Positions 36,386 to 44,772 of a stretch of DNA of 64,000 nucleotides are shown here, one piece after another. How positions within the stretch are numbered: the stretch's first letter is position 1; each line of letters opens with the position of its first letter. Below the pieces are notes generated by a model that was not told where the DNA came from, did no database searches, and saw only the letters and a program-made list of their open reading frames with translations. The DNA is from Gemmatimonas sp. (GTDB taxonomy: Bacteria; Gemmatimonadota; Gemmatimonadetes; Gemmatimonadales; Gemmatimonadaceae), in contig NZ_JANPLK010000049.1 of assembly GCF_031426495.1 (NCBI RefSeq), forward strand, positions 62,001 through 126,000, written 5' to 3'. A program made the translations under genes and the position numbers.

Positions 36386-38299
36386 TCAGCGACGCAGGCC
36401 GGCGCCGAAGGGCGCCACGCCGGGAATCGTGATCGGCAACTGGCCGGTGATCGGCGCCTTGCCGAGCAGTGCACGCGCCGCCGCCCGTTGCGAGAGCGAC
36501 CACGGGCTCCAGGCAAGCAGATGCGCTTCGGTGAGGGGCAAACCGAGCTGCAGGTACGGATTGTTGAACGACACCAGCACGACTTTCGTGTTCGCCGCGC
36601 GCAAGCCGTTCAGCAGCTCCGGCAACCCACGTGTAGGAACCATCGACGCGGTGTTGGTACTCGCTCCGATGTAGCTCGACACGATCACGAGATCGGCGCC
36701 ACGCGCGATGGCCAGCGCGTTGTCGACCGACGCCGGCAACAGCGCCGGTTCCGGATTGATCTTGTACGTTCCGGTGCCGCCGGCGGCCGCGCCCGCGGTG
36801 TTGTCCGCCACCGTTTCCGGGCTGAGCGTGAGCGACAAGAGATTGGCGAAGGTGCCCTTCAGCTCCGCATCGAAGATGCGACCGGCGCTGAGATCCACTC
36901 GCGGCGTGACCGTGATGCTGACCACGCGGCTGGCGGCCGGCATCTTGAAGGGCACCAGCGCCATGGAGTCGCGCACGAGCGTGATCGCCTTTTCGGCGGC
37001 GACGCGAGCCGGCGCCGTATTGGCCGCGACACCGACGCGAGCCCGCACGCCTTCCACACTCACGAAGCGCTCGCGGTCGAGTCCGAATTCGTGCTTGGCC
37101 ATGAGCAGCTTCTTCACCGAGGCATCGATGCGCGCTTCGGTGAACCGCCCCGACGCCACACCGTCCACCACCGCCTGAATCGAGACTTTGGCATCACTGG
37201 GCATCAGCAACACATCGTTGCCCGCCACCACGGCGCGCTGTGTGGCTTCCGCCATCGTCATGTTGCCGAGCACGCCATTCATATCGAGCGCGTCGGTCAC
37301 CAGCAGGCCGGTGAAGCCCATCTTGGTGCGCAACAGATCGGTCATCACCGTCGCGCTCAGCGTGGCCGCCGTATGCGTGGTGTCGAGCGCCGGCAGGTCG
37401 CCATGAAACGTCATCATGCCGCGCACGCCGGCGTTGATGGCCGCCTGAAACGGCCGCAGCTCCACGCTGTCGAGCCGCGCGCGCGACACGTTCACGCGCG
37501 AGAGTTCGAGGTGCGAGTTCTGCTCGGTGTCGCCATGTCCCGGAAAGTGCTTGCCGGTGGCCATCATGCCGTGTTCCTGGATCCCGCGCACCAAGGCCGC
37601 GCCCATGCGCGACACGAGCGCCGGATCTTCACCGAACGATCGGGCGGCAATCACCGGGTTCTTCGGATTGTTGTTCACGTCGAGCACCGGCGCGAACGCC
37701 ATGTGGATGCCCATGGCACGTCCTTCGATGGCCGTGACACGCCCCATCTCGTAGGCGAGCGCGGTATCGCGCGACGCACCGATGCCCATCTGATACGGGA
37801 ACGATGTCGCCCCACCGAGTTCGATGGCATTGGGCAGGAACCAGCCGCCGCGGGCGCGGAAGGCCGCCCCGGTCTCGAGGTCGGCACCGACCAACAGCGG
37901 CAGCTTGGACACCGCTTGCAGCGCGTTCACCTTGGAAGCGATATCGAGCGGCCCGCCCACCGACACGATGATGCCACCGAGCTCCTGCTCGCGAATCAGA
38001 CGTTCGATGTTCGTGTACGCGGCCGCGTCGGTGGCGGTGTAATCACCCAGCGTCCAGATCCATACCATCTGCGCCGCTTTCTGGCGCAGCGTCAGCGTCT
38101 TGAGCACCGAATCGGCCCAAAAGGCATCGGCGGCGGCATTTTTCGGCGCCGCCGCGATCTCCATGATCGGGGTGATCGGCTCCGAACGTCGCGAGGTCGG
38201 CGCGGCCGCCGGACCACGACCGGTCTGGGCGGCGGAAGCACACGCGGCGCTGACGAGCACCGCCGACAAGGATAGGCGGGCGAGTGGCGAAGTCTTCAC
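36386..38299 (-). CDS. Glycoside hydrolase family 3 lipoprotein (NagZ-like beta-N-acetylhexosaminidase)
   Basis: The 637-residue protein has a lipobox (SAAC at Cys20). The GH3 catalytic domain (about 60-420) shows KHFPGHGDTEQNSH at 250-263 and the nucleophile Asp336 in LLVTDALDM. A C-terminal GH3_C-like domain follows (about 450-630). The KHFPGHG motif fits enzymes that cleave N-acetylglucosamine from peptidoglycan or chitin fragments. GTG 38299 is the start. It would act in the periplasm or at the outer membrane. Confidence 0.88.
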   Translation of the reverse strand: MKTSPLARLSLSAVLVSAACASAAQTGRGPAAAPTSRRSEPITPIMEIAAAPKNAAADAFWADSVLKTLTLRQKAAQMVWIWTLGDYTATDAAAYTNIERLIREQELGGIIVSVGGPLDIASKVNALQAVSKLPLLVGADLETGAAFRARGGWFLPNAIELGGATSFPYQMGIGASRDTALAYEMGRVTAIEGRAMGIHMAFAPVLDVNNNPKNPVIAARSFGEDPALVSRMGAALVRGIQEHGMMATGKHFPGHGDTEQNSHLELSRVNVSRARLDSVELRPFQAAINAGVRGMMTFHGDLPALDTTHTAATLSATVMTDLLRTKMGFTGLLVTDALDMNGVLGNMTMAEATQRAVVAGNDVLLMPSDAKVSIQAVVDGVASGRFTEARIDASVKKLLMAKHEFGLDRERFVSVEGVRARVGVAANTAPARVAAEKAITLVRDSMALVPFKMPAASRVVSITVTPRVDLSAGRIFDAELKGTFANLLSLTLSPETVADNTAGAAAGGTGTYKINPEPALLPASVDNALAIARGADLVIVSSYIGASTNTASMVPTRGLPELLNGLRAANTKVVLVSFNNPYLQLGLPLTEAHLLAWSPWSLSQRAAARALLGKAPITGQLPITIPGVAPFGAGLRR

Positions 38300-38395
38300 G
38301 ATCGAGGGCAGGCGTAGTCGGGCGGGAATGGATGCTGTTCTGTCAGAAATCTACCCCATACGAGCCAATTCGTGGCCGGCCGAGTATCGTCCCCC

Positions 38396-39769
38396 ATGGC
38401 CTGTCGCGTCCCCTTCCCTCGAGCCGTCGTCGGCGCCCTGCTTCTCGCCGCGGCGACGTTGCGTGCCCAGTCGACCCCGACGGCGGCCGCCGCGACCGCG
38501 CACACGTGGAGCGATCGGCTCAAGAAGATTCCGCTTTACGAGGGGTGGCCGCTCACGCTGACGCTGTCTGGTCAGGCGCGCTGGCGCGAAGAGTTCATGC
38601 GGGGCTACAACGTGGGCACGCTGCACGACGACTACGGCTTCACCCGCCTCATGGTGGGCCTCGACGTGCAGGCCGGCCAATCCAAAGGGCTGCACGGGCG
38701 CGTGCTCGCGGAGCTGCGTGACGCGCAGGCGCTGAGCCGTACGTTACCGGGAGGCACGCGAACGACCGACGGTGACCGTCACGACATTCAGAATCTTTAC
38801 GCCGACATCGGCTACGGCCGCTCGTTTGTCCGCTACGGACGTCAGGAGGTCTCGCTCAACCGTGAGCGACTGGTGGGCGTGCCCGACTGGGCCAACACGC
38901 GTCGTGGTTCAGAGGGTACGCGCGCGCAGCTTGTGCGTGGACGGCTGGTGCTGGAGGGTGCCGACATCCGCCCGATGATCGTGCGACTCGATCGCGGCAA
39001 TCGCCCCGATAGCACGGCACGACTTCGCACGCTGTCGCTGGGCTCCGCGACCGGCGCGTCGCGATTCGCGCGCGGGGTACCGACGCAGTGGAACGGCTAT
39101 TGGTACGAACAGACCATCCGCACCTCGTCGTCGTTCACACGGCGGCTCACCACCGGTGCCCGCACGCTCTGGCAGTTCGGCACCCCCGCGGCCTCGCGCC
39201 TCGTGACAGCGATGGAACTCGAAGGCGCGGTGCAACGAGGGCATGCCGGCACACGTGAGCTGCAGGCGTGGTTCTGGGTGGCCGAAGCGCAGCTGCAATG
39301 GCGACGCGTGCGCGGCACGCCGTCGCTCGCCCTCGGCCTCGAGGAAGCCAGCAGCGATCGACCAGCCACACCGGGCAACGAAGCGTTTGCGGTGCTCTAT
39401 CCGGCGGCGCATCAGCATGGGGGATTTGCCGATGTGATCGGACGCCCCAATGTGACCGAGGTCCATGCCATCAGCAGTTGGGACCCGCTGCCGTCGCTCT
39501 CGCTGCGCGGCGCGTGGTACCGGTTCGACCGGCGCCGACTCGACGATGGCGTCTACAACAAACAGAACGCACTCTTCCGGGCGGCCAGCGGCTCGACCGC
39601 CCGTCATGTGGCCGACGAAGTCGATCTCACGGCCGCCTGGAAGGCGACCACCCATCTGCGCGTGCTCGTTGGTGGTGCCACCGTGCTACCCGGCGCGTTT
39701 CTCTCCAGCACGCCCGGGGGAGCCCACGTGGAGCATTGGGGGTATCTCGGTACGACGTTCGCTTTCTAG
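38396..39769 (+). CDS. Alginate-export-type outer-membrane porin
   Basis: The 457-residue protein from ATG 38396 has a signal peptide ending in AAATLRAQ. Alternating beta-strands follow throughout, including YADIGYGRSFVRYGRQEVSLNRERLVG in outline and SWDPLPSLSLRGAWYRFDR. It ends in a Phe (GTTFAF), as outer-membrane barrels do. The pattern fits the Alginate_exp porin-like family. The substrate is unknown; it is divergent from the GH3 gene. Confidence 0.8.
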   Translation: MACRVPFPRAVVGALLLAAATLRAQSTPTAAAATAHTWSDRLKKIPLYEGWPLTLTLSGQARWREEFMRGYNVGTLHDDYGFTRLMVGLDVQAGQSKGLHGRVLAELRDAQALSRTLPGGTRTTDGDRHDIQNLYADIGYGRSFVRYGRQEVSLNRERLVGVPDWANTRRGSEGTRAQLVRGRLVLEGADIRPMIVRLDRGNRPDSTARLRTLSLGSATGASRFARGVPTQWNGYWYEQTIRTSSSFTRRLTTGARTLWQFGTPAASRLVTAMELEGAVQRGHAGTRELQAWFWVAEAQLQWRRVRGTPSLALGLEEASSDRPATPGNEAFAVLYPAAHQHGGFADVIGRPNVTEVHAISSWDPLPSLSLRGAWYRFDRRRLDDGVYNKQNALFRAASGSTARHVADEVDLTAAWKATTHLRVLVGGATVLPGAFLSSTPGGAHVEHWGYLGTTFAF

Positions 39770-39795
39770 TTCACATCTCCCCGTCCATCTCTCCG

Positions 39796-41175
39796 ATGTT
39801 TCGATCACTCTTCGCGTTCATGATGGCCGTACCTGCGGTGCTCGGTGCGCAGGTGCGTCCGGCTACGCCGGTGCCGCCACCCACCCGCGCGCGCATTGTC
39901 GGCAGCGTGTTCGACAGCGCGGCGACGCAGTGGCTGGGCGGGGCCACGGTGCAGTTGGTGGACGCGGCCAATCCATCGAACGTGCGTACCGCCATCGCCG
40001 CCGCCAACGGACGCTTCGCGATGGATTCCGTCGCCGTGGGCACGTATCTGATCGGCTTCTTTCATCAGCGACTCGACCAGCTCGCGATTGAAGCGCCGCT
40101 GTTTCGGGTGAACATCACCACGCCGGAAGAGCTCGACGTCCCGCTGGCAATACCATCGGCCGAGTCGATCATCACCAAGCGATGCGGCCCCGGTGACCCC
40201 GAACAACCGATGGGGCTCTATATGGGCTTCGTACGCAACGCGGCCACGAATCAGCAGGTGCCGGCGTCGCGCGTGCGCGCTCAATACACCGAGGTCACGG
40301 TCGGATCGCGCGGCGTGGAACGTCGCTATCCATCGCGCTTCGGCAGCAGCACCGACGATGGTCTGTTCACGCTCTGCGGTGTGCCGCGCAACGCGCCGAT
40401 CACGGCGCGCGCCTATGCAGGCACCGACTCCACCGGGTTCATCGAGCTGCGCGTACCACGCAACGGCTTGCTGGTGCGTGATCTCGTGATCGGCTCGACT
40501 AACAAGGGCACGGGTGCGCTGCGCGGTACCGTGAAGAGCACGAGCGGTAAGGAGATCGCCAGCGCACGCGTGGTGCTCTGGGGGGCCAGCGGCAATGGCA
40601 CCAATACGACGAGCGGCCAGTATTCGCTGGACGGGCTCCCCACAGGTACCCAAATGGTGGAAGCGCGCGCCATCGGCTACCAGCCGATGCGGCTCGTGGT
40701 CGACGTCCCCGCCAGCGACGCCGCGACGGCCGACATCACGCTCGAAACGCTGGTCGCCACGGTCGACACCGTGCGCGTGCGCGGTGACCGCGTCTCCAAT
40801 CAGATTGCCGAATTCGAGAAACGTCGCCGCGCCGGTTTCGGGTCATTCATCGACGAGAATCAGTTGAACGCGCGCGCCCCGATCTTCATGGCCGACATCT
40901 TCCGCTCGGTGCCGGGTGTGGTGATCGCCAGTGGTCAGTCCCCGCAGGGACGCGTGATGATGCGCAACAACGGCGGCACCTGTGCGCCGGCGGTGTTCCT
41001 GAATGGGATGAACGTGCAGGTACCAGATGGCAATCTTGACGCAATCATGAATTCGCAGGAAGTCCTGGCGGTGGAGGTGTACTCACGCACGTCCAGCGTG
41101 CCCCCCCAGTTCGACTCACGGAATGGTTGCGGCTCGATCGTCGTCTGGACGGGCCCGCGGAAGCAGCGCCGCTGA
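39796..41175 (+). CDS. Secreted double CarboxypepD_reg + TonB plug-only protein
   Basis: The 459-residue protein from ATG 39796 has a signal peptide ending VLGAQ. Two regulatory-like domains (about 35-125 and 230-320) surround a spacer with one Cys. A plug-like region (about 335-455) contains FIDENQLNARAPIFMADIFRSVPGV in outline, then GGTCAPAVFLNGMNVQ and LAVEVYSR. It ends at GCGSIVVWT, exactly where the barrel of a receptor would begin. The Cys pair and the ending match the protein at 11416-12246. It is probably a non-transporting receptor-domain protein. Confidence 0.75.
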   Translation: MFRSLFAFMMAVPAVLGAQVRPATPVPPPTRARIVGSVFDSAATQWLGGATVQLVDAANPSNVRTAIAAANGRFAMDSVAVGTYLIGFFHQRLDQLAIEAPLFRVNITTPEELDVPLAIPSAESIITKRCGPGDPEQPMGLYMGFVRNAATNQQVPASRVRAQYTEVTVGSRGVERRYPSRFGSSTDDGLFTLCGVPRNAPITARAYAGTDSTGFIELRVPRNGLLVRDLVIGSTNKGTGALRGTVKSTSGKEIASARVVLWGASGNGTNTTSGQYSLDGLPTGTQMVEARAIGYQPMRLVVDVPASDAATADITLETLVATVDTVRVRGDRVSNQIAEFEKRRRAGFGSFIDENQLNARAPIFMADIFRSVPGVVIASGQSPQGRVMMRNNGGTCAPAVFLNGMNVQVPDGNLDAIMNSQEVLAVEVYSRTSSVPPQFDSRNGCGSIVVWTGPRKQRR

Positions 41176-41191
41176 GTTCACCACGAAGTCG

Positions 41192-41229
41192 GTGTGCGTG
41201 CTTGAGCTTTCGGCGACCAAGACGCACAC
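41192..41229. promoter_or_regulatory. Inverted repeat just upstream of tetR
   Basis: GTGTGCGT-G-CTTG (41192-41204) faces CAAG-ACGCACAC (41218-41229), 12 paired bases with one bulge. It lies between the plug-only stop and the TetR start, six bases from ATG 41236. It could be a TetR operator for autoregulation, or a terminator for the upstream gene. No U-run follows, which favours an operator. Confidence 0.45.
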
Positions 41230-41235
41230 TGTAAC

Positions 41236-41934
41236 ATGGTTTATCCGTCGAAGCTGTCGCGCGAGAGCGTTGTCGGGGCGGCCCTCTCCCTGATCCGGGA
41301 ACAGGGCGCCGACGCACTCGGCATGCGAGCGGTAGCGCTACGCTTGACCGTTCGCCCCGCGTCCTTGTACAAGCATGTGATCGATCTGGCTGGTCTGCAG
41401 GCCCTACTGGCCGAGCATGCCGCGGCCGAGCTGCTGGCGGCGATAGACGGCGCGATCGCGCGCGCGCCACGCTCGGCGGCCGTCGAATCACAGAAGATGC
41501 CGATGCTGTTCATGGCGAATGAGTATCTGCGGTTCGCCCGCGAGCAGCCAGCGCTGTACGCCATGCTCACCACGCCGGGGGGCCTGCTGACGTCGGCAAC
41601 CCCGACGTCCGTGACAACGGCGGCGATCGCGAATGCGATCGCGCATACGATTCCGCAGACCGCGCGCGCGGCGCTCTCGAAGCGTCTGATGCAGGTCGTC
41701 GGGGAGCTGACCGGCGCCACCGACGACGCCGAGGCGGCCGTCGCCCTGTGGGCCTTCCTGCACGGGTTCATCACGCTCGAACGGGCCGGCATGTTTGGCG
41801 CGAGCAGCCCCAAGGGCGGTTTCGCGCGCGGTGTGCGCGCGATGGCCGCCGGCTTGCGCCGTCCCGCGTCGGGGGGACATCCGGCGATCGCCGAACCCGA
41901 GCCCTCGCGAACAGCCGACGGCGCGACGGGGTAG
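41236..41934 (+). CDS. TetR family transcriptional regulator
   Basis: The 232-residue protein has an N-terminal TetR helix-turn-helix (about 5-52; ALSLIREQGADALGMRAVALRLTVRPASLYKHV), typical except for the Val-Arg in the recognition region. The ligand domain (about 75-205) resembles the WHG-type C-terminal domain. It carries a disordered Pro/Gly-rich tail. The 38-bp inverted repeat upstream is a possible own operator. The regulated genes and ligand are unknown. Confidence 0.88.
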   Translation: MVYPSKLSRESVVGAALSLIREQGADALGMRAVALRLTVRPASLYKHVIDLAGLQALLAEHAAAELLAAIDGAIARAPRSAAVESQKMPMLFMANEYLRFAREQPALYAMLTTPGGLLTSATPTSVTTAAIANAIAHTIPQTARAALSKRLMQVVGELTGATDDAEAAVALWAFLHGFITLERAGMFGASSPKGGFARGVRAMAAGLRRPASGGHPAIAEPEPSRTADGATG

Positions 41935-42019
41935 AATAGCGAAGCGGTGCCAAATGATTCGAACGGGCTGCCCCGCTTCCCGGTGCGATGCCCGTCTTCC
42001 CAATGGGTCGGAGAGCCCG

Positions 42020-42472
42020 ATGCCTGCCATGCTGACCGAACCGAACCGTTGCACGCGAGACGTCGCTGGCCTGCCGCGGCTGACCGCGTGGCTGGCGTCT
42101 TTCCTGATGGTCGCCCTGCTCTCCGCGTGCTCGCTCACCAAACTCGGCGGACGCGGCTCGCCTCAGGGCACCGTCTCACTGGTCGTGGAGAACCGCGGCT
42201 ACTACGACGTGAACGTGTACGTGGTGCGCAGCGAAGGCGCGCGCGGTGCCCGGCTGGGCACGGTGAACGGGGGCGCCACGGTCACGTTCAAGGTACGTGA
42301 AACGGACCTGCAAGCCGGCGGACTGCTGCAGCTGCAAGCCCGCGCGATCGCCGGTCGTTCCTCGTGGTTGTCACCAACGCTGGTCGTGAGCAACGGTGGC
42401 GTCGTGAAGTTGGACCTCATCGCGATCGGTACCACCGACCTGAGTCAGAGCCAGATCTACATCGTCCAGTAG
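42020..42472 (+). CDS. Putative lipoprotein, function unknown
   Basis: ATG 42020 follows GGAG. The 150-residue product has a lipoprotein signal (LLSAC followed by S). The rest is one beta domain (SLVVENRGYYDVNVYVVRS, VTFKVRETDLQAGG, VVKLDLIAIG) of the compact eight-strand type seen in small secreted proteins. It ends 1 bp from the convergent transglycosylase stop. No family is recognised. Confidence 0.65.
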   Translation: MPAMLTEPNRCTRDVAGLPRLTAWLASFLMVALLSACSLTKLGGRGSPQGTVSLVVENRGYYDVNVYVVRSEGARGARLGTVNGGATVTFKVRETDLQAGGLLQLQARAIAGRSSWLSPTLVVSNGGVVKLDLIAIGTTDLSQSQIYIVQ

Positions 42473-42473
42473 G

Positions 42474-43109
42474 CTAGCGCTTGAGACCACGCGCCGTCGC
42501 ACCGGCTTTCATGATGCGACCACGATCGTCCAGTCGCGCAATGTTTACCTCGATCTTGCGCACGTAGTCCAGCGTTTCCAGGTGACGCCAGCGCGGCACC
42601 GACGCTGCGATCTTCTCGATGTTGCGCCACTGTCGCGGATCGAGCTGACGCTGACGGGCGCGTCGCTGGGCATTCAGCAGCGTGCCACGTCCGGCGTTGT
42701 AGCTCGCGAACATGAACTGTCGTCGGTCCTCGGCGATCGAATCGTTTTCCCACCGTAGCCAGAGTCGTCGATCGTAGGCGATGCCGGCCTCGATGTTCAG
42801 CTCGGGATTGTCGATCAGCGCGAGGTCGGCGTTCTCCGACGCGATTTCGCGATACGTGCTCGGCATGAGCTGCATCAGGCCGCGCGCCCCGACTCGACTG
42901 CGCGCCATCGGATCGAGATTGCTCTCGGCCATGCCCTGCGCTTTAAACAGTCGCCAGTCGAAGGCCGGTCCGAAGGAGCGCTTCGCCGCCTTCCGAAACG
43001 TGTCGTCGTATCGGTCGGCTGGATCGTGCGGCTGCGCCGACGCGGTCGGCGCCTGCAGGGCACCCGCGACGACCAGGGCCAGCAGCCGCCAAAACACGCG
43101 GCGCCTCAA
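42474..43109 (-). CDS. Lytic transglycosylase (SLT domain)
   Basis: The frame uses a TTG at 43109 that overlaps the upstream stop (TTGA), or a GTG at 43097; both retain the signal peptide. The 211-residue product has catalytic Glu62 in AQGMAESNLDP, then GARGLMQLMPSTYREIA and a FASYNAGRG motif. It cleaves peptidoglycan glycan strands in the periplasm. The gene is coupled to the small membrane protein upstream. Confidence 0.87.
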   Translation of the reverse strand: MRRRVFWRLLALVVAGALQAPTASAQPHDPADRYDDTFRKAAKRSFGPAFDWRLFKAQGMAESNLDPMARSRVGARGLMQLMPSTYREIASENADLALIDNPELNIEAGIAYDRRLWLRWENDSIAEDRRQFMFASYNAGRGTLLNAQRRARQRQLDPRQWRNIEKIAASVPRWRHLETLDYVRKIEVNIARLDDRGRIMKAGATARGLKR

Positions 43110-43309
43110 TTCAGCGCACCGCCCACGACGATCGCCACCGAGACGAAGATCGCCGCCACGAACAGCCCCACCGCCACGTTCCCCTTCTTCAACTCCTCCG
43201 CGAAGTCGACCTGCGGCGTGAGGATGTCGATGATGCGATACGCCGCGAACATGAGCACCACACCGAGCGTGGCGTACAGGATATTGAGCCCGACGATCGA
43301 CCATTGCAT
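43106..43309 (-). CDS. DUF350-like small membrane protein
   Basis: The 67-residue product has two hydrophobic helices (about 6-26 and 46-65) joined by a polar segment with ILTPQVDFAEELKKGNVAVG, the layout of DUF350 proteins. Its function is unknown. Its stop overlaps the transglycosylase start, so the two are probably coupled. Confidence 0.7.
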   Translation of the reverse strand: MQWSIVGLNILYATLGVVLMFAAYRIIDILTPQVDFAEELKKGNVAVGLFVAAIFVSVAIVVGGALN

Positions 43310-43363
43310 GCATGAACTGGCAGAAGGAGAAGGATGAGCCCGCGTCCGGAAAATACCCGGGAA

Positions 43364-44605
43364 TCAGCGGCGGCGCGCTGTGATCAGCACGGCAATGTCA
43401 TCCGGACGCGGGTTGATGAAATCAAGCCGCACGCGTCCATCGGGCATGGTACTCACGGTTGCCGGAATGGCGCTGTTGGTAAGCACCCAGCCAGTCGGCA
43501 GCACCACGGCATTGGCCGGACGCCCAAAGCTGCGGTCCCACACCAGCTCATCGCCGGTCACGCGGTATCGGACACTATCAGTGTATGTCTCCGACATGCG
43601 CAGGCGCGTGGTCGCGCCCGGGGCCACCGGAGCGAACCGAAACACTACAATCTCCGTGTTCGGTGTGACCGCTTCCCCGATGTCGAGCTTGGCCGCCGTG
43701 ATCGCGGCGCCCTTCAACACATCGAGCCGCAGCGGTTCACCGGTATCGAGATTGCGTGCCGACGGATTCGACACGCGGCTACCGGCGCGCACCACGTTGA
43801 TGTAGTGATCCGTTCCGGCGCGCGACTCGGTGTAGTCGTGATACAGGTCGAAGGCATGCGTTTCCGGCTGCTGCAGGAAGTACACGATCTCCCGCGACTG
43901 CACGGCGCGCTCACTGAGCCGCGCCTGCACGGTCGATCGCACGGCCCCCGTCGGCGCGGCCATGGATGCGACCGGACGCGCGCGCAGGATCAACGGCGCT
44001 TCGGCAGGCGTGCTGTTCCAGAAGCTGATGGCGATGCGGCCGTCGGCCTCCTGCAACACCTGCGACGGATAGTTGCACGATTCGAGCTCATAGCCCTTCG
44101 GTAACACCACCGCATTACGCTTGATGCCAAGCGGACGACTGAACACGAGGGTCGTGCCGTCGGTGAAGTAGCTCTTGGCGTCTTCGTAGGTCTTGTCGAT
44201 CAGCACACGCGCTTCGCCACCGTTGGCGGGCACGGGTCGCGCCAGGGTGACGCGGATGTATTGCTGCAAACTGTCGGACACGCGCACACCACCGGCTCGT
44301 GCCGCGGCCGCCCCGACCACGTCGAACACCAGCGGCTTTCCCGTGGTGCGGTCGCTCACGCGTTCGTCGGTGGCGATACTGCCCATCCGAATCGGATTGA
44401 AGTAATGCGTGGCGCCGGCTGTCGTCGCGGTCACGTCGTATACAATGCGAAACTTGGCCGTACCGGGCGCCAGCAGTTCGTAACGCGTATATGCATCGGC
44501 CTCCGTCTGCCGTGGCGGCGCCGTCTGTGCGCCAACGCGCACAGAGGGCACCAGCGCTATCGCGATGGAGAGCGCACGGACCCGCCTGAGGAGTACAGCG
44601 TTCAT
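43364..44605 (-). CDS. Secreted protein with two related domains, function unknown
   Basis: The 413-residue protein from ATG 44605 has a signal peptide ending VRVGAQ. Two similar halves are visible: KFRIVYDVTATTAGATHYFNPIR in outline and the later LYHDYTESRAGTDHYINVVRAGS. Each is followed by DxxTGxPLxxDVxxG and by a PxGYxLxxCNxPSQV-like or PTGWVLTNSAIPATV segment. This is an internal duplication of about 180 residues. No catalytic motif is evident and no family is known to me. Confidence 0.65.
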   Translation of the reverse strand: MNAVLLRRVRALSIAIALVPSVRVGAQTAPPRQTEADAYTRYELLAPGTAKFRIVYDVTATTAGATHYFNPIRMGSIATDERVSDRTTGKPLVFDVVGAAAARAGGVRVSDSLQQYIRVTLARPVPANGGEARVLIDKTYEDAKSYFTDGTTLVFSRPLGIKRNAVVLPKGYELESCNYPSQVLQEADGRIAISFWNSTPAEAPLILRARPVASMAAPTGAVRSTVQARLSERAVQSREIVYFLQQPETHAFDLYHDYTESRAGTDHYINVVRAGSRVSNPSARNLDTGEPLRLDVLKGAAITAAKLDIGEAVTPNTEIVVFRFAPVAPGATTRLRMSETYTDSVRYRVTGDELVWDRSFGRPANAVVLPTGWVLTNSAIPATVSTMPDGRVRLDFINPRPDDIAVLITARRR

Positions 44606-44683
44606 GAGGGTTGCACGAGATGAGGAAGTAGCCTGACGGTGTGATCGAACGGCAAAACTGCGGCCCAACGACCGGCAGCGGAA

Positions 44684-44703
44684 GGCGAGCGCCTCCGCTC
44701 GCC
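44684..44703 (+). promoter_or_regulatory. Hairpin in the divergent leader region
   Basis: GGCGAGC (44684-44690) and GCTCGCC (44697-44703) pair around GCCTCC, 70 bp before the start of the LVIVD gene. It lies in the 167-bp spacer between divergent genes and could act in the mRNA leader of the plus-strand gene. No direct evidence of function. Confidence 0.3.
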
Positions 44704-44772
44704 GGGCGACCAGCTCGGATATATTTACTCCCGGAAACCGCACCGCTCGCCCCCTACCCGAGCCTCCTGTTT

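Noticed and set aside
36488..38275. 595-codon open frame opposite the GH3 gene
   Set aside because: Same mirror effect; no start context, signal or domain, while the opposite strand is a clear GH3 enzyme.
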